Shown piece by piece: positions 1 to 6,450 of a stretch of DNA of 9,990 nucleotides. The notes under the pieces are model-generated. The model saw only the letters and a list, made by a program, of their open reading frames with translations, did no database searches and was not told the origin of the DNA. The position numbers were made by a program, and so were the translations under genes. This DNA is from Acidimicrobiia bacterium (GTDB taxonomy: Bacteria > Actinomycetota > Acidimicrobiia > Spongiisociales > ZC4RG35): positions 1 to 9,990 of the forward strand of contig JAICND010000022.1 of the NCBI GenBank assembly GCA_025929005.1. The letters run 5' to 3'. The stretch's first letter is position 1. Each line of letters opens with the position of its first letter.

Positions 1-939
1 AGCTCCGGTCTCGGCCATTATCTTCTTGATGAACGAGTGTCCCACCCGGGTCCGGATGGGGATACCACCGTGGGCTTTGATCGTCTCGGGAACGGCCCGC
101 GACGTGATCAAATTATGGACGATGGTGGCGCCGGGCCGCCTGGCCAGAAACCAGCGCGCAATCAGCGCCGTGGTCGTGCTGCCAGATAGGGGCTTTCCCC
201 GGTCATCGATGAAGAACGCACGATCCGCGTCACCATCAAAGGCGACCCCAAGGTCGGTGGACTCAGCCCCCACCAGGGCAATCAGATCGACCAGGTTTTC
301 CGGTTGCAACGGGTCAGCCGGGTGGTTGGGGAAGGTGCCATCAGGTTCCAGGTAGAGCCCCAGGAGGCTCGGGGGTATCCGTGCGAAGACGTCCTCAACG
401 ACCACCCCGGCCATCCCGTTTCCACCGTCCACCGCCACCCGCAAAGCGGTCATCTGTTCGGGCTCCACCACCGAAAGAAGGTGGTTGATGTATCCCTCGC
501 GGAGATCAAGTTGCTCAATAGTGCCCCCGCCAGGACCCGGATCGAGGCCGGCCCGCACCATCTGTTCGATCTCAGCCAGGCCGCTGTCCTCCCCCACCGG
601 GGCGGCTCCTTCCCTGCACAGCTTGATGCCGTTGTATTCGGACGGATTGTGAGAGGCGGTGACAACCGCTCCAGGCACCTGTTTGGTCCCGGACACGTAA
701 TAGATCATGTCGGTGGCCACCTCGCCAAGGTCGAACACCGAAGTCCCCTGGTCCGTGATGCCGGCCATGAGGGCGTTCGCCAGAGCGGGTGAAGAAGCTC
801 GACAGTCACGTCCAACCGCGATCCGGGGAGCCTTGGCCAGGCGGGCAAAGGCAGCACCGACGGCCTGGGCGAGCTCGGGGGTCAATTCCCCCGTATCGGT
901 TCGTCCCCTTATGTCGTAAGCCTTGAAGACGCCGCTCAT
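1..939 (-). CDS. manB: Phosphomannomutase/phosphoglucomutase (ManB), 3' end beyond window
   Basis: Alpha-D-phosphohexomutase that interconverts mannose-6-phosphate and mannose-1-phosphate (possibly also the glucose phosphates) in the cytosol, feeding GDP-mannose for envelope glycans. The reading frame is open for 313 codons from the ATG at 939 to the window edge; the family is usually about 450 residues, so the sugar-binding loop and C-terminal domain 4 are missing from view. Seen: an N-terminal FKAYDIRG motif (5-12), the active-site phosphoserine loop TASHNP (94-99, Ser96), the metal-binding loop DGDADR (235-240) and TRVGHSFIK (297-305). The start is fixed by the conserved N-terminus and by a TACAAT hexamer 10 nt upstream; no Shine-Dalgarno site is visible. 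It diverges from a GT2 gene. Mannomutase rather than glucomutase specificity is inferred from the manB - DUF3499 - cofD neighbourhood, not proven by the residues seen. Confidence 0.95.
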   Translation of the reverse strand, partial: MSGVFKAYDIRGRTDTGELTPELAQAVGAAFARLAKAPRIAVGRDCRASSPALANALMAGITDQGTSVFDLGEVATDMIYYVSGTKQVPGAVVTASHNPSEYNGIKLCREGAAPVGEDSGLAEIEQMVRAGLDPGPGGGTIEQLDLREGYINHLLSVVEPEQMTALRVAVDGGNGMAGVVVEDVFARIPPSLLGLYLEPDGTFPNHPADPLQPENLVDLIALVGAESTDLGVAFDGDADRAFFIDDRGKPLSGSTTTALIARWFLARRPGATIVHNLITSRAVPETIKAHGGIPIRTRVGHSFIKKIMAETGA

Positions 940-949
940 TGGCCGGGCG

Positions 950-955
950 ATTGTA
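950..955 (-). promoter_or_regulatory. Putative -10 element of manB, near-leaderless
   Basis: On the minus strand, TACAAT lies exactly 10 nt before the manB ATG at 939. There is no purine-rich Shine-Dalgarno site and no recognisable -35 at 17-18 nt. If transcription starts about 7 nt after the hexamer, the leader would be around 4 nt, as in the leaderless or near-leaderless genes common in Actinobacteria. Confidence 0.5.
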
Positions 956-966
956 CGAGAGGCGCG

Positions 967-972
967 TACACT
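967..972 (+). promoter_or_regulatory. Putative -10 element of the divergent GT2 gene
   Basis: TACACT lies exactly 10 nt before the ATG at 983, mirroring the manB arrangement in the same 43-bp gap. No Shine-Dalgarno site or good -35 is visible. It supports ATG 983 over the earlier in-frame ATG at 923, which lies upstream of this promoter and inside manB. Confidence 0.45.
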
Positions 973-982
973 CCCGCCGTTC

Positions 983-1726
983 ATGCCAGCACCCACCCGA
1001 CCAGCCGTGTCGGTCGTGCTTCCCGCCTATCGGCTTGGTGAGGTCATCGCCGCCAACCTGGTCCGGGTAGCAGCCGCGTTCCCGTCCGACGGGTCGGTCG
1101 AAATCATCCTGGTTGACGATGGAAGCCCCGATCAGACCTATGTCGAAGCCCGGCGCGCAGCCGAGACGCTTGCCCGGGCGTCGATCGTTCGCCATGAGCA
1201 CAACCAGGGCAAGGGTGAAGCATTGTTCACGGGAACCCGCGCCTCCACGGGCGATCTGGTCGTGTTTCTCGACGCCGACCTCGACCTGCCACCCGAGCAG
1301 GTACCCGCCCTGATCGAACATATGGAGGGAGTCGACGTCCTGGTGGGCTCCAAAAGGGAGTCCATGGGTGAGGGACGCTATCCGCTGGCGCGCCGAATCC
1401 TCAGCCGTCTGTTTTCATTTTTCACTGTTGGCATCTTCGGGCTACCTGTCACAGAGACCCAGACCGGTCTCAAGATCCTGAAGCGACCGGTGCTCGACCA
1501 CGTTCTTCCGCAGATGCGGATCCGTGGGTACGCATATGACCTGGAGATGTTGGTGAGGGCCCACCGGGCTGGATTTGTCCTGAAGGAGGCAGCCGTCGAA
1601 CTGGGGCCCGGCGCCTCCACCGCACCGCTACGCGCATCGATGCTGTGGCAGATGGGTCGTGACACCATCCGCTTGTTGTGGTGGATCGCTAGGGGGAGGG
1701 TGGGGCGCTCTTCGGGTCGCGGTTGA
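983..1726 (+). CDS. GT2 polyprenyl-phosphate glycosyltransferase (GtrB/ALG5/DPM1-like)
   Basis: A 247-residue family 2 glycosyltransferase expected to transfer a sugar from a nucleotide donor to polyprenyl phosphate at the inner face of the membrane. Seen: SVVLPAYRLG (10-19) as the first beta strand and nucleotide site, VDDGSPD (44-50), NQGKGEA (74-80), the metal-binding DADLDLPP (97-104), and TETQTGLKILKR (157-168), which matches the DTQCGFK-type motif of ALG5/GtrB enzymes. There is a hydrophobic stretch near 143-154 but no long C-terminal membrane domain, so it resembles soluble DPM1/ALG5-type forms. An in-frame ATG at 923 would add 20 residues but overlaps manB; ATG 983 starts just before the conserved domain. 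The 3' end overlaps the convergent membrane-protein gene by 38 bp. The sugar is unknown: mannose is suggested by manB next door, but ALG5-like glucose transfer is equally compatible. Confidence 0.9.
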   Translation: MPAPTRPAVSVVLPAYRLGEVIAANLVRVAAAFPSDGSVEIILVDDGSPDQTYVEARRAAETLARASIVRHEHNQGKGEALFTGTRASTGDLVVFLDADLDLPPEQVPALIEHMEGVDVLVGSKRESMGEGRYPLARRILSRLFSFFTVGIFGLPVTETQTGLKILKRPVLDHVLPQMRIRGYAYDLEMLVRAHRAGFVLKEAAVELGPGASTAPLRASMLWQMGRDTIRLLWWIARGRVGRSSGRG

Positions 1727-4031
1727 TCCGGTTCCGAACAAAGAGATACCCAGACGACACCAGACCAAGCCCGGTCAACAACCACCCGACATTCTCTGCC
1801 CAGGTGTTGGCAAATTCGAGAACTACTTCTTCGTCGGTCGGGATCACCATCATGAATGAGGGGGTGGCGTGATAGGGGCCTTCGGCTCCAGTCGCCTTCC
1901 AGTTGGGGAAGTAAGAGACCTTGACGAGATGGGGAACCCCTACCGCGGTGGTGGTGAAGGAGATGCGGTGGTCTTCGATAACGACATCGGTTATCTCAGC
2001 GTTGGTCGTCAAGGGTGTCTCGGGAATTTCGGCGAGCGTGCTGACCCGCTGCCAGGTCTCCGGACCCTCAGCCGCGACCCAACGATCTATTAAGGACAGG
2101 TCGTCGTACCACTCGAGGGCGAACTCGGAGAAGCTCAACTCACCCACATCCTGACCGATCCCGACGACACCAAGCATCTTGCCGAGGACACTCGACTCGG
2201 CGCCTTCGTAGACGACCGGCTGATAGGTGGCGGCTTCCACCATCTCAACGTCGTCGAAGCGATAAAAGGTAAATGGCCCCGTGGCGGCCACGGGAGTCAG
2301 CTCTTCGTGATTCTCCGCCTCCAATTTGGCCTCGGGCGTGTACGTGACGTAGTAGGTGATGCCGAACAGTTCCATGTGCCTGACGCCACGGCTGAGATCA
2401 AAGCGGTGATACGACAGACCCGGAATGGGACTCGATGGATTGGCGCTGGTTTCTGCCTGATTGAGGAAGTGGAACGGCGTCGTCAGTGACGATTCGAAAA
2501 ACAACCCCTCCATGGACGAGTGGGCTTCACCAGTCCAATACGGAAACAGCATCAGCGCCATCGGTGATCCGTATTCGTTCATGGTCTTGTCGTACTCCCA
2601 CTGGATCCGACCGGGGGCGAGGGTGGAGGCCGTGTCCATCAAGGCCTCGTATTCGGGCCATTTGGCCTTTCCTTCGTATCCGGTGAAGTTCCAGCGAGCC
2701 CAACCATTTATGAACGAAATGCCCGCGGCGGCCCCAAACACCAGAAGTCCGGCACCCGTCATGGCCAGGAAGCTTCTGGTGTCGATGCGATGTGACCACA
2801 GGAAGGAAACTGCCAGCCCGATGGCTCCCACCATGGCCGCGATCCACAGGACCGACCTGGGAATGTCTGGCTCACGGGAGGCGACGACGATCGCCGCGAC
2901 CAGTGCCAGGGCCACCATCAGCCGGGGCCAATGACGAGACAGACGCGACGGAAGTCGTCGCGCCGCCCACACGCTCAGACCGCCCAGGGCAAGTGCAGCA
3001 AAGAAGGTGACACCGAAATACCAATTCGGGAGCAGCCGACCGTTCCACAACTTCCACCTTCCGGTGAAGACGTCAGGGAGGAGTTCTGGGAGAACGAGGG
3101 GCAGCGGGTAGTAAATGACTGGCAACAGGGTGAGCACCACGATCGGCAGCGCACGGGGGGTTCGGCGGACGGTCCAGATGCCCCCGACGATGGCGGCCGG
3201 GAGTAAGAGCCAGATCTCAAGGGGAAAGAGCTCCTCCCAGGTCCGCAGCGGAACCCAAGCAAGGTCAGAACTGAAGCCGATCCTCGCTAGCAGGGGCACC
3301 GACCAAAAGGCAGTTATGGCGAAGGCGCCGACCCAGATGGGGATGACTTTTCGCCAGGCGCCCTTCCAGACGAGAACGCTGAGGCTCGCCACCACCACGA
3401 CGATGGTGGTGATGATGTGCGAGAGCGCACACAAGGCGAGAGCGCCGGCGGCGGCCAGGGCGTATTTGGGATCGTCCCGCACAGCCTTGATGAGCAATCC
3501 CAGGTAGAGGAGCGAGAAGGCGAACGACCACGAGAACGAGAACTCACCCGCCAGGGTGGAGGCAACGTTCGCCCCGTAGATCGTGTAGCTCTCCATGAAT
3601 ATGAAGGTTGCCCCCGCCCCGGCCGCCACCGTTGAGACCGGCCGTCCGAAGCGAAGGGTGCGGGCGAGGTAATAGACGGCAGGTGGCGTGGCGAGGAGTC
3701 CGGCCACGGCTACCAGTTTGAATGCCACCCCGTATGGCAGGAACAGATCGAGGAGGACGATCGCCAGCGAGGGAAGCGGGAAGTAGAAGTAGAAGACCGG
3801 GAATCCGGCGAACCAGTCCTGCGACCATCCGAGGATGCGGCCTTCGGGGAGCAGAACATCGCGCAGGTAGGCGGGAGGGACGACGTGAGCCGCCATATCC
3901 CCGCCTGACGGCGTGTTGGCAGTAAAGATCAGAAAGGGGTTGAGGATGGCCAGCACCACCAGCGAGACCCCCGCCACCACCACCAGAGGCACCCAGCTTC
4001 GAAACCGCGGCAACGAACCAGCGGCTTGCAT
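1689..4031 (-). CDS. Large polytopic membrane protein, GT-C-like (PTPS_related/YfhO-like)
   Basis: A 780-residue integral membrane protein, probably a lipid-linked-sugar-dependent glycosyltransferase with the active site outside the membrane. Residues 13-36 form the first membrane segment, followed by a loop with SGGDMAAHV (42-50) and WSQDWFAGFP (69-78); an acidic residue in this loop is the hallmark of GT-C enzymes, making Asp45 the best catalytic candidate. About ten further hydrophobic segments lie at roughly 84-123, 132-150, 166-182, 190-222, 229-250, 270-286, 294-316, 338-356, 370-384, 393-411 and 420-441. A large extracytoplasmic domain (about 445-740) ends with a beta-rich part containing VSYFPNWKATG (705-715), as in YfhO-like proteins, then a last membrane helix (748-765) and a basic tail. 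I recall 6-pyruvoyl-tetrahydropterin-synthase-related membrane proteins as the closest family; that name does not imply pterin chemistry. ATG 4031 lies 6 nt after the zinc-ribbon stop, so the two are probably co-transcribed. Donor and acceptor are unknown. Confidence 0.8.
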   Translation of the reverse strand: MQAAGSLPRFRSWVPLVVVAGVSLVVLAILNPFLIFTANTPSGGDMAAHVVPPAYLRDVLLPEGRILGWSQDWFAGFPVFYFYFPLPSLAIVLLDLFLPYGVAFKLVAVAGLLATPPAVYYLARTLRFGRPVSTVAAGAGATFIFMESYTIYGANVASTLAGEFSFSWSFAFSLLYLGLLIKAVRDDPKYALAAAGALALCALSHIITTIVVVVASLSVLVWKGAWRKVIPIWVGAFAITAFWSVPLLARIGFSSDLAWVPLRTWEELFPLEIWLLLPAAIVGGIWTVRRTPRALPIVVLTLLPVIYYPLPLVLPELLPDVFTGRWKLWNGRLLPNWYFGVTFFAALALGGLSVWAARRLPSRLSRHWPRLMVALALVAAIVVASREPDIPRSVLWIAAMVGAIGLAVSFLWSHRIDTRSFLAMTGAGLLVFGAAAGISFINGWARWNFTGYEGKAKWPEYEALMDTASTLAPGRIQWEYDKTMNEYGSPMALMLFPYWTGEAHSSMEGLFFESSLTTPFHFLNQAETSANPSSPIPGLSYHRFDLSRGVRHMELFGITYYVTYTPEAKLEAENHEELTPVAATGPFTFYRFDDVEMVEAATYQPVVYEGAESSVLGKMLGVVGIGQDVGELSFSEFALEWYDDLSLIDRWVAAEGPETWQRVSTLAEIPETPLTTNAEITDVVIEDHRISFTTTAVGVPHLVKVSYFPNWKATGAEGPYHATPSFMMVIPTDEEVVLEFANTWAENVGWLLTGLGLVSSGYLFVRNRINRDPKSAPPSP

Positions 4032-4037
4032 CAGGCT

Positions 4038-4226
4038 TTAGTCGCGGGCTTTGCGGACCAACTCCAACACCTGGCGAAGGTCGATGGGCTGCCCGCCCCG
4101 GTCCCACCACTTCTCCTCGCATCGGTGACACGAGAAGAATTGGACCTCGGTGCCGTCGGGCAAGCGATGTTTGATTTCGATTACGTCGTTAACGCCACAC
4201 TGAGGACAGTCCATGAGCCCGGTCAT
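4038..4226 (-). CDS. Small C4 zinc-ribbon protein
   Basis: A 62-residue protein with two cysteine knuckles, CPQC (7-10) and CHRC (33-36), separated by a beta hairpin around LPDG (22-25). This is a classical C4 zinc ribbon. It continues with KWWDRGG and a short C-terminal helix (48-60). The function is unknown; such ribbons bind nucleic acid or act as protein adaptors. Two starts compete: ATG 4226, and ATG 4214, which begins just before the first CxxC and has an AGGA 11 nt upstream. The stop is 6 nt before the polytopic membrane-protein gene, implying one transcript and possible coupling. The 54-bp gap upstream holds an AT-richer run (4241-4260) that could contain a promoter, though I cannot assign elements securely. 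It is not a clear Trm112 homologue, although a Trm112-like gene occurs near manB in some actinobacteria. Confidence 0.75.
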   Translation of the reverse strand: MTGLMDCPQCGVNDVIEIKHRLPDGTEVQFFSCHRCEEKWWDRGGQPIDLRQVLELVRKARD

Positions 4227-4280
4227 CCTAACGGCCGTCGGTTTTAGGTACTAGATAGGAACTAGTCCGCCGCAGAGGGG

Positions 4281-4574
4281 CTAGGCCTCTTCCAAAAGAC
4301 GTCCCACGTAACGGCTGCGACGACGGCCATCCTCCCACCAGTACGCATACCAGTAGGGCCCATGGGGGCAGGCCGTGCAGCTCGACTTTCCGCACCGAAC
4401 CGACTGTCGACGAAGTTTGATTTTGGTCTGGTCGGAAGGTGACACCACGCCGTCGCGTTCAAGTTGAGCGCGAGTAAGGATCAGAAGGCGGCGCAAGTCG
4501 TGTTGATCTAGCTCCCGGACCGCGTCAAGAAGATCGCGGTCGAGCGGCAAGTCACGCCACTTCCAGCGGTGCAA
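4281..4574 (-). CDS. Small Cys-rich DUF6788-like protein with TTG start
   Basis: A 97-residue protein. The N-terminal half (about 10-42) is helical and charged. The C-terminal half carries RCGKSSCTACPHGPYWYAYW (60-79), followed by a basic beta strand ending YVGR. A CGK-x2-C-x-C/CP-HGPYWY pattern with downstream RxRYV is what I associate with the DUF6788 family, small putative zinc-binding modules; Cys61, Cys66, Cys69 and His71 are the likely ligands. The longest frame begins with TTG at 4574 inside the 3' end of the DUF3499 gene (23-bp overlap). Another TTG at 4550 falls just after that gene's stop and would keep the whole conserved half. No ATG is available upstream of the motif, so the start is uncertain. 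Translation is probably coupled to the DUF3499 gene. Molecular function is unknown, perhaps nucleic-acid binding by analogy. Confidence 0.65.
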   Translation of the reverse strand: MHRWKWRDLPLDRDLLDAVRELDQHDLRRLLILTRAQLERDGVVSPSDQTKIKLRRQSVRCGKSSCTACPHGPYWYAYWWEDGRRRSRYVGRLLEEA

Positions 4575-4770
4575 ACAGGGGGGTCACGGTGCGGCGGTCC
4601 GTCAGAGTCCACCCCAAAGGGGGTATCAGTCGACCGGCGTGATGGGCACACATCGAGTAGCCGGGAGTGATGAGCGAGGTCAGGTCCTCAAGCCAAATCA
4701 GGCGATCAGCGTAGGAAAACATCATGCGGCTCGAGGCCGGCTTGCCACATCGAACACAGTGCGAAAGCAT
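4552..4770 (-). CDS. DUF3499 family protein
   Basis: A 72-residue protein with CVRC (5-8), a conserved core FSYADRLIWLEDL (18-30), a second pair CAHH (41-44), and LIPPLGWTLTDRR (48-60). The C-x2-C plus C-x2-H arrangement, the Y-A-D-R core and the P-x-GW motif match DUF3499 as I remember it: a short actinobacterial family usually found beside manB and whiB (Rv3258c in M. tuberculosis). It probably binds one zinc ion; no biochemical role is established to my knowledge. The start ATG 4770 immediately precedes the first CxxC. No Shine-Dalgarno site is visible, which fits initiation on a leaderless or very short-leader transcript. Its 3' end overlaps the DUF6788-like gene by 23 bp. It lies 46 bp downstream of the thioredoxin-like gene, so it could share that transcript or use its own promoter. 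Confidence 0.85.
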   Translation of the reverse strand: MLSHCVRCGKPASSRMMFSYADRLIWLEDLTSLITPGYSMCAHHAGRLIPPLGWTLTDRRTVTPLFAPLEVA

Positions 4771-4776
4771 TCAGCC

Positions 4777-4805
4777 ACGGTAGGGATCGACCACGCCTCA
4801 TACAA
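4777..4805 (-). promoter_or_regulatory. Possible promoter of the DUF3499 gene
   Basis: On the minus strand, TTGTAT (4805-4800) and TACCGT (4782-4777) are separated by 17 nt, and the second hexamer ends 6 nt before ATG 4770. The transcript would then start at or next to the ATG and be leaderless. Each hexamer matches consensus at only about half its positions, so this is weak, but it would explain the absent ribosome binding site. Confidence 0.25.
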
Positions 4806-4816
4806 GGACCCACGAC

Positions 4817-5173
4817 TCAGTACAGACCCCGGAGATGCCTGCGTCTCGGAACCCCTTCGAACATCAAGGCTTCCCCTCCTGGGCGCACGATCAGCAACGT
4901 CGGGACCCGGGTGATCTGGTGTGCTCCAAACCCACCCGGATGATCCTCGAAGCGGATTTCGTGGACGCGATCACCGAGGCTCGACATGACCACCTTGCGG
5001 GCCGGCACGCAGCTTCCACAGGTTTCCGAGGAGAAGAAGTAAGCCCCTGGGGCCAGATCGGGCCTGTGGGTACTGACTGGTTCTGCTCGATCGGGCCGGG
5101 CTTGCCACCAGAAGGCCGCTACGACCGCTACCACACCGGCCAACACCAGCAGGCGAAGAACCGGTTCGGTCAT
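4817..5173 (-). CDS. Membrane-anchored thioredoxin-fold protein (CGSC)
   Basis: A 118-residue protein with an N-terminal membrane anchor (about 5-22), a short linker and a thioredoxin-like domain. The redox motif CGSC (52-55) follows a beta strand AYFFSSET (44-51), as in thioredoxins. VPT (90-92) supplies the cis-proline expected opposite the active site, and the domain ends in GGEALMFEGVPRR (99-111). The anchor places it facing outside the membrane, so it likely reduces, oxidises or isomerises disulfides in exported proteins. The domain is short and its last helix may be reduced. ATG 5173 overlaps the stop of the DUF5719-like gene as ATGA, so translation is coupled; that protein has exactly two cysteines and is a natural candidate substrate (inference). 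A 46-bp gap separates it from the DUF3499 gene downstream. Whether it acts as reductase or oxidase cannot be read from the sequence. Confidence 0.85.
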   Translation of the reverse strand: MTEPVLRLLVLAGVVAVVAAFWWQARPDRAEPVSTHRPDLAPGAYFFSSETCGSCVPARKVVMSSLGDRVHEIRFEDHPGGFGAHQITRVPTLLIVRPGGEALMFEGVPRRRHLRGLY

Positions 5174-6450
5174 CCGAGAGTGGCGGCCACGCTTAGGCCA
5201 ATCGCGTCCCCACTGACGACTCCATAGAAAACGACCATCAACCCATCCGACTCGACCAGCATGCCACCGCCTCCAATGTCGCCAAATGGCACGTCGACCG
5301 TAGCGCCGGGAGCAACCTCAAGACTCGTGCCTGGGGCGGCACCATCGAGTCGCGCGAACCCGGCGACTAGCGGAGCATCGCCAGGGTTGAAGATCCAGAT
5401 GTGATTCTGACCCTCTAGGCCGGTGCTGGAAACCGGTACTACCCAGCGCGAGGCGAGTACACCGCCATTCGCAGCCGCCCGGCGGTTGCCGTCTTCTATC
5501 ACGAGCGCTGTCACCAGTGGCTCGGTGCCGACCACAGCCAGGCCACCCTGAGCTGCGCCCAGGTCGGCGAGAGACAGAACCACTTGCTCGCCCGGGTTGA
5601 GTGTTGCTTCCGCCACCCCTTCGAGGGTGCCGCTTTGGTCAATTCGGTCGACCCGATAGTCGCCGACAACGTCGCTCAACGATCGAATGTGCAGCTGGCC
5701 GGTCTGAGCCTCCGCGAAGATCGGGATGTGCCACTCAAGGGATCCGGGGACGGCTTCCACCGCGGCCACATCGGTAGCTGCAGCCCGGACCACCGACATT
5801 GCCACCAGTCCCGTCAGCGCTTCGACTTCGATGCTCACGGCTTCTCGCCCGGTGAGAAGCTGGCCAAGACCAATCTCGAGATGGGTTGCGGCGGGCAAAC
5901 GGAACGACTCCAGGTCGCTGGGCGTGTCGGTTCCGAGTTCGCTCACCAACTCCAGTCGGAGGGTGGCGTCATGAGCGAAGGGATTGACGAGGTGCAACGA
6001 GGCCGATTCGTTGCCAAATGTGGCCACGCCAAGGGCAGCGATCGGACCGGGGCTCCCCCGAACACAACCAACCAGCGAAGCCGCGTCGGCGGCGCCTGCA
6101 AAAGTAGCAGCGGCGATCTGTCCCGAGGCTTCGACATACAGAGGAGTGGCGCCGAGCTCGGCGAGGTCTCCGATGGAGGCAATCGCCCCACCCAATCCAG
6201 CAGGTTGGATCGTCGCCGATGCTCCTCCCGGACTGACCACGGTTAGCCGACCTGGCGCCGGATCTTCGGCAAAGAGTCCCAGCCGACCCATGAAGCCACC
6301 GCCAGCCACCGCTCCCGGGCATATCAGATAGGGACCCTCACCCGCAACCGGCAGCTCGGGGCCGACCTCTCGAGGCTGAGGGCCTAGGACAATTCCCGCA
6401 CCGATCATCCCCAACACCAGCGTCACGAGAAGCAGCCGCAGCCAGATCAT
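5170..6450 (-). CDS. DUF5719-like secreted or membrane-anchored protein
   Basis: A 426-residue protein with an N-terminal hydrophobic signal or anchor (3-23) and no other membrane span. The rest is rich in short beta strands, Gly, Ala and Val, and looks like two to three repeated beta-sandwich units: around 135-230 (with HLVNPFAHDATLRLEL at 153-168), 240-330, and 335-425 (with IWIFNPGDAPLVAGFARL at 351-368). The LVNPF and IFNPG motifs open similar strands. The only cysteines are Cys44 in ICPG and Cys129 in VGCVRG, plausibly a disulfide. I assign DUF5719 from this architecture and from its position between a GT2/membrane fusion and a thioredoxin near cofD; function is unknown. The frame runs further upstream, but ATG 6450 is preferred: it overlaps the glycosyltransferase stop as ATGA, directly precedes the hydrophobic segment, and has AAGG 8 nt upstream. 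Confidence 0.8.
   Translation of the reverse strand: MIWLRLLLVTLVLGMIGAGIVLGPQPREVGPELPVAGEGPYLICPGAVAGGGFMGRLGLFAEDPAPGRLTVVSPGGASATIQPAGLGGAIASIGDLAELGATPLYVEASGQIAAATFAGAADAASLVGCVRGSPGPIAALGVATFGNESASLHLVNPFAHDATLRLELVSELGTDTPSDLESFRLPAATHLEIGLGQLLTGREAVSIEVEALTGLVAMSVVRAAATDVAAVEAVPGSLEWHIPIFAEAQTGQLHIRSLSDVVGDYRVDRIDQSGTLEGVAEATLNPGEQVVLSLADLGAAQGGLAVVGTEPLVTALVIEDGNRRAAANGGVLASRWVVPVSSTGLEGQNHIWIFNPGDAPLVAGFARLDGAAPGTSLEVAPGATVDVPFGDIGGGGMLVESDGLMVVFYGVVSGDAIGLSVAATLG

Noticed and set aside
304..792. Open frame of 162 codons on the plus strand
   Set aside because: It is antisense to manB, whose catalytic motifs are intact through the same stretch.
923..982. Extended N-terminus of the GT2 gene starting at ATG 923
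   Set aside because: It overlaps the manB start on the other strand and lies upstream of the best -10 hexamer; the added 20 residues are not part of the GT2 fold.
3544..4131. Open frame of 195 codons on the minus strand
   Set aside because: It is a shifted frame within the polytopic membrane-protein gene, Gly/Arg/Pro-rich with no domain.
4241..4266. Two ACTAG repeats in the gap upstream of the zinc-ribbon gene, considered as an attachment site or terminator
   Set aside because: The repeats are only 5 bp, there is no stable stem with a T-run, and no integrase or element boundary is nearby.
5584..6246. Open frame of 220 codons on the plus strand
   Set aside because: It is antisense to the DUF5719-like gene, with no recognisable domain and shadow-type composition typical of GC-rich DNA.
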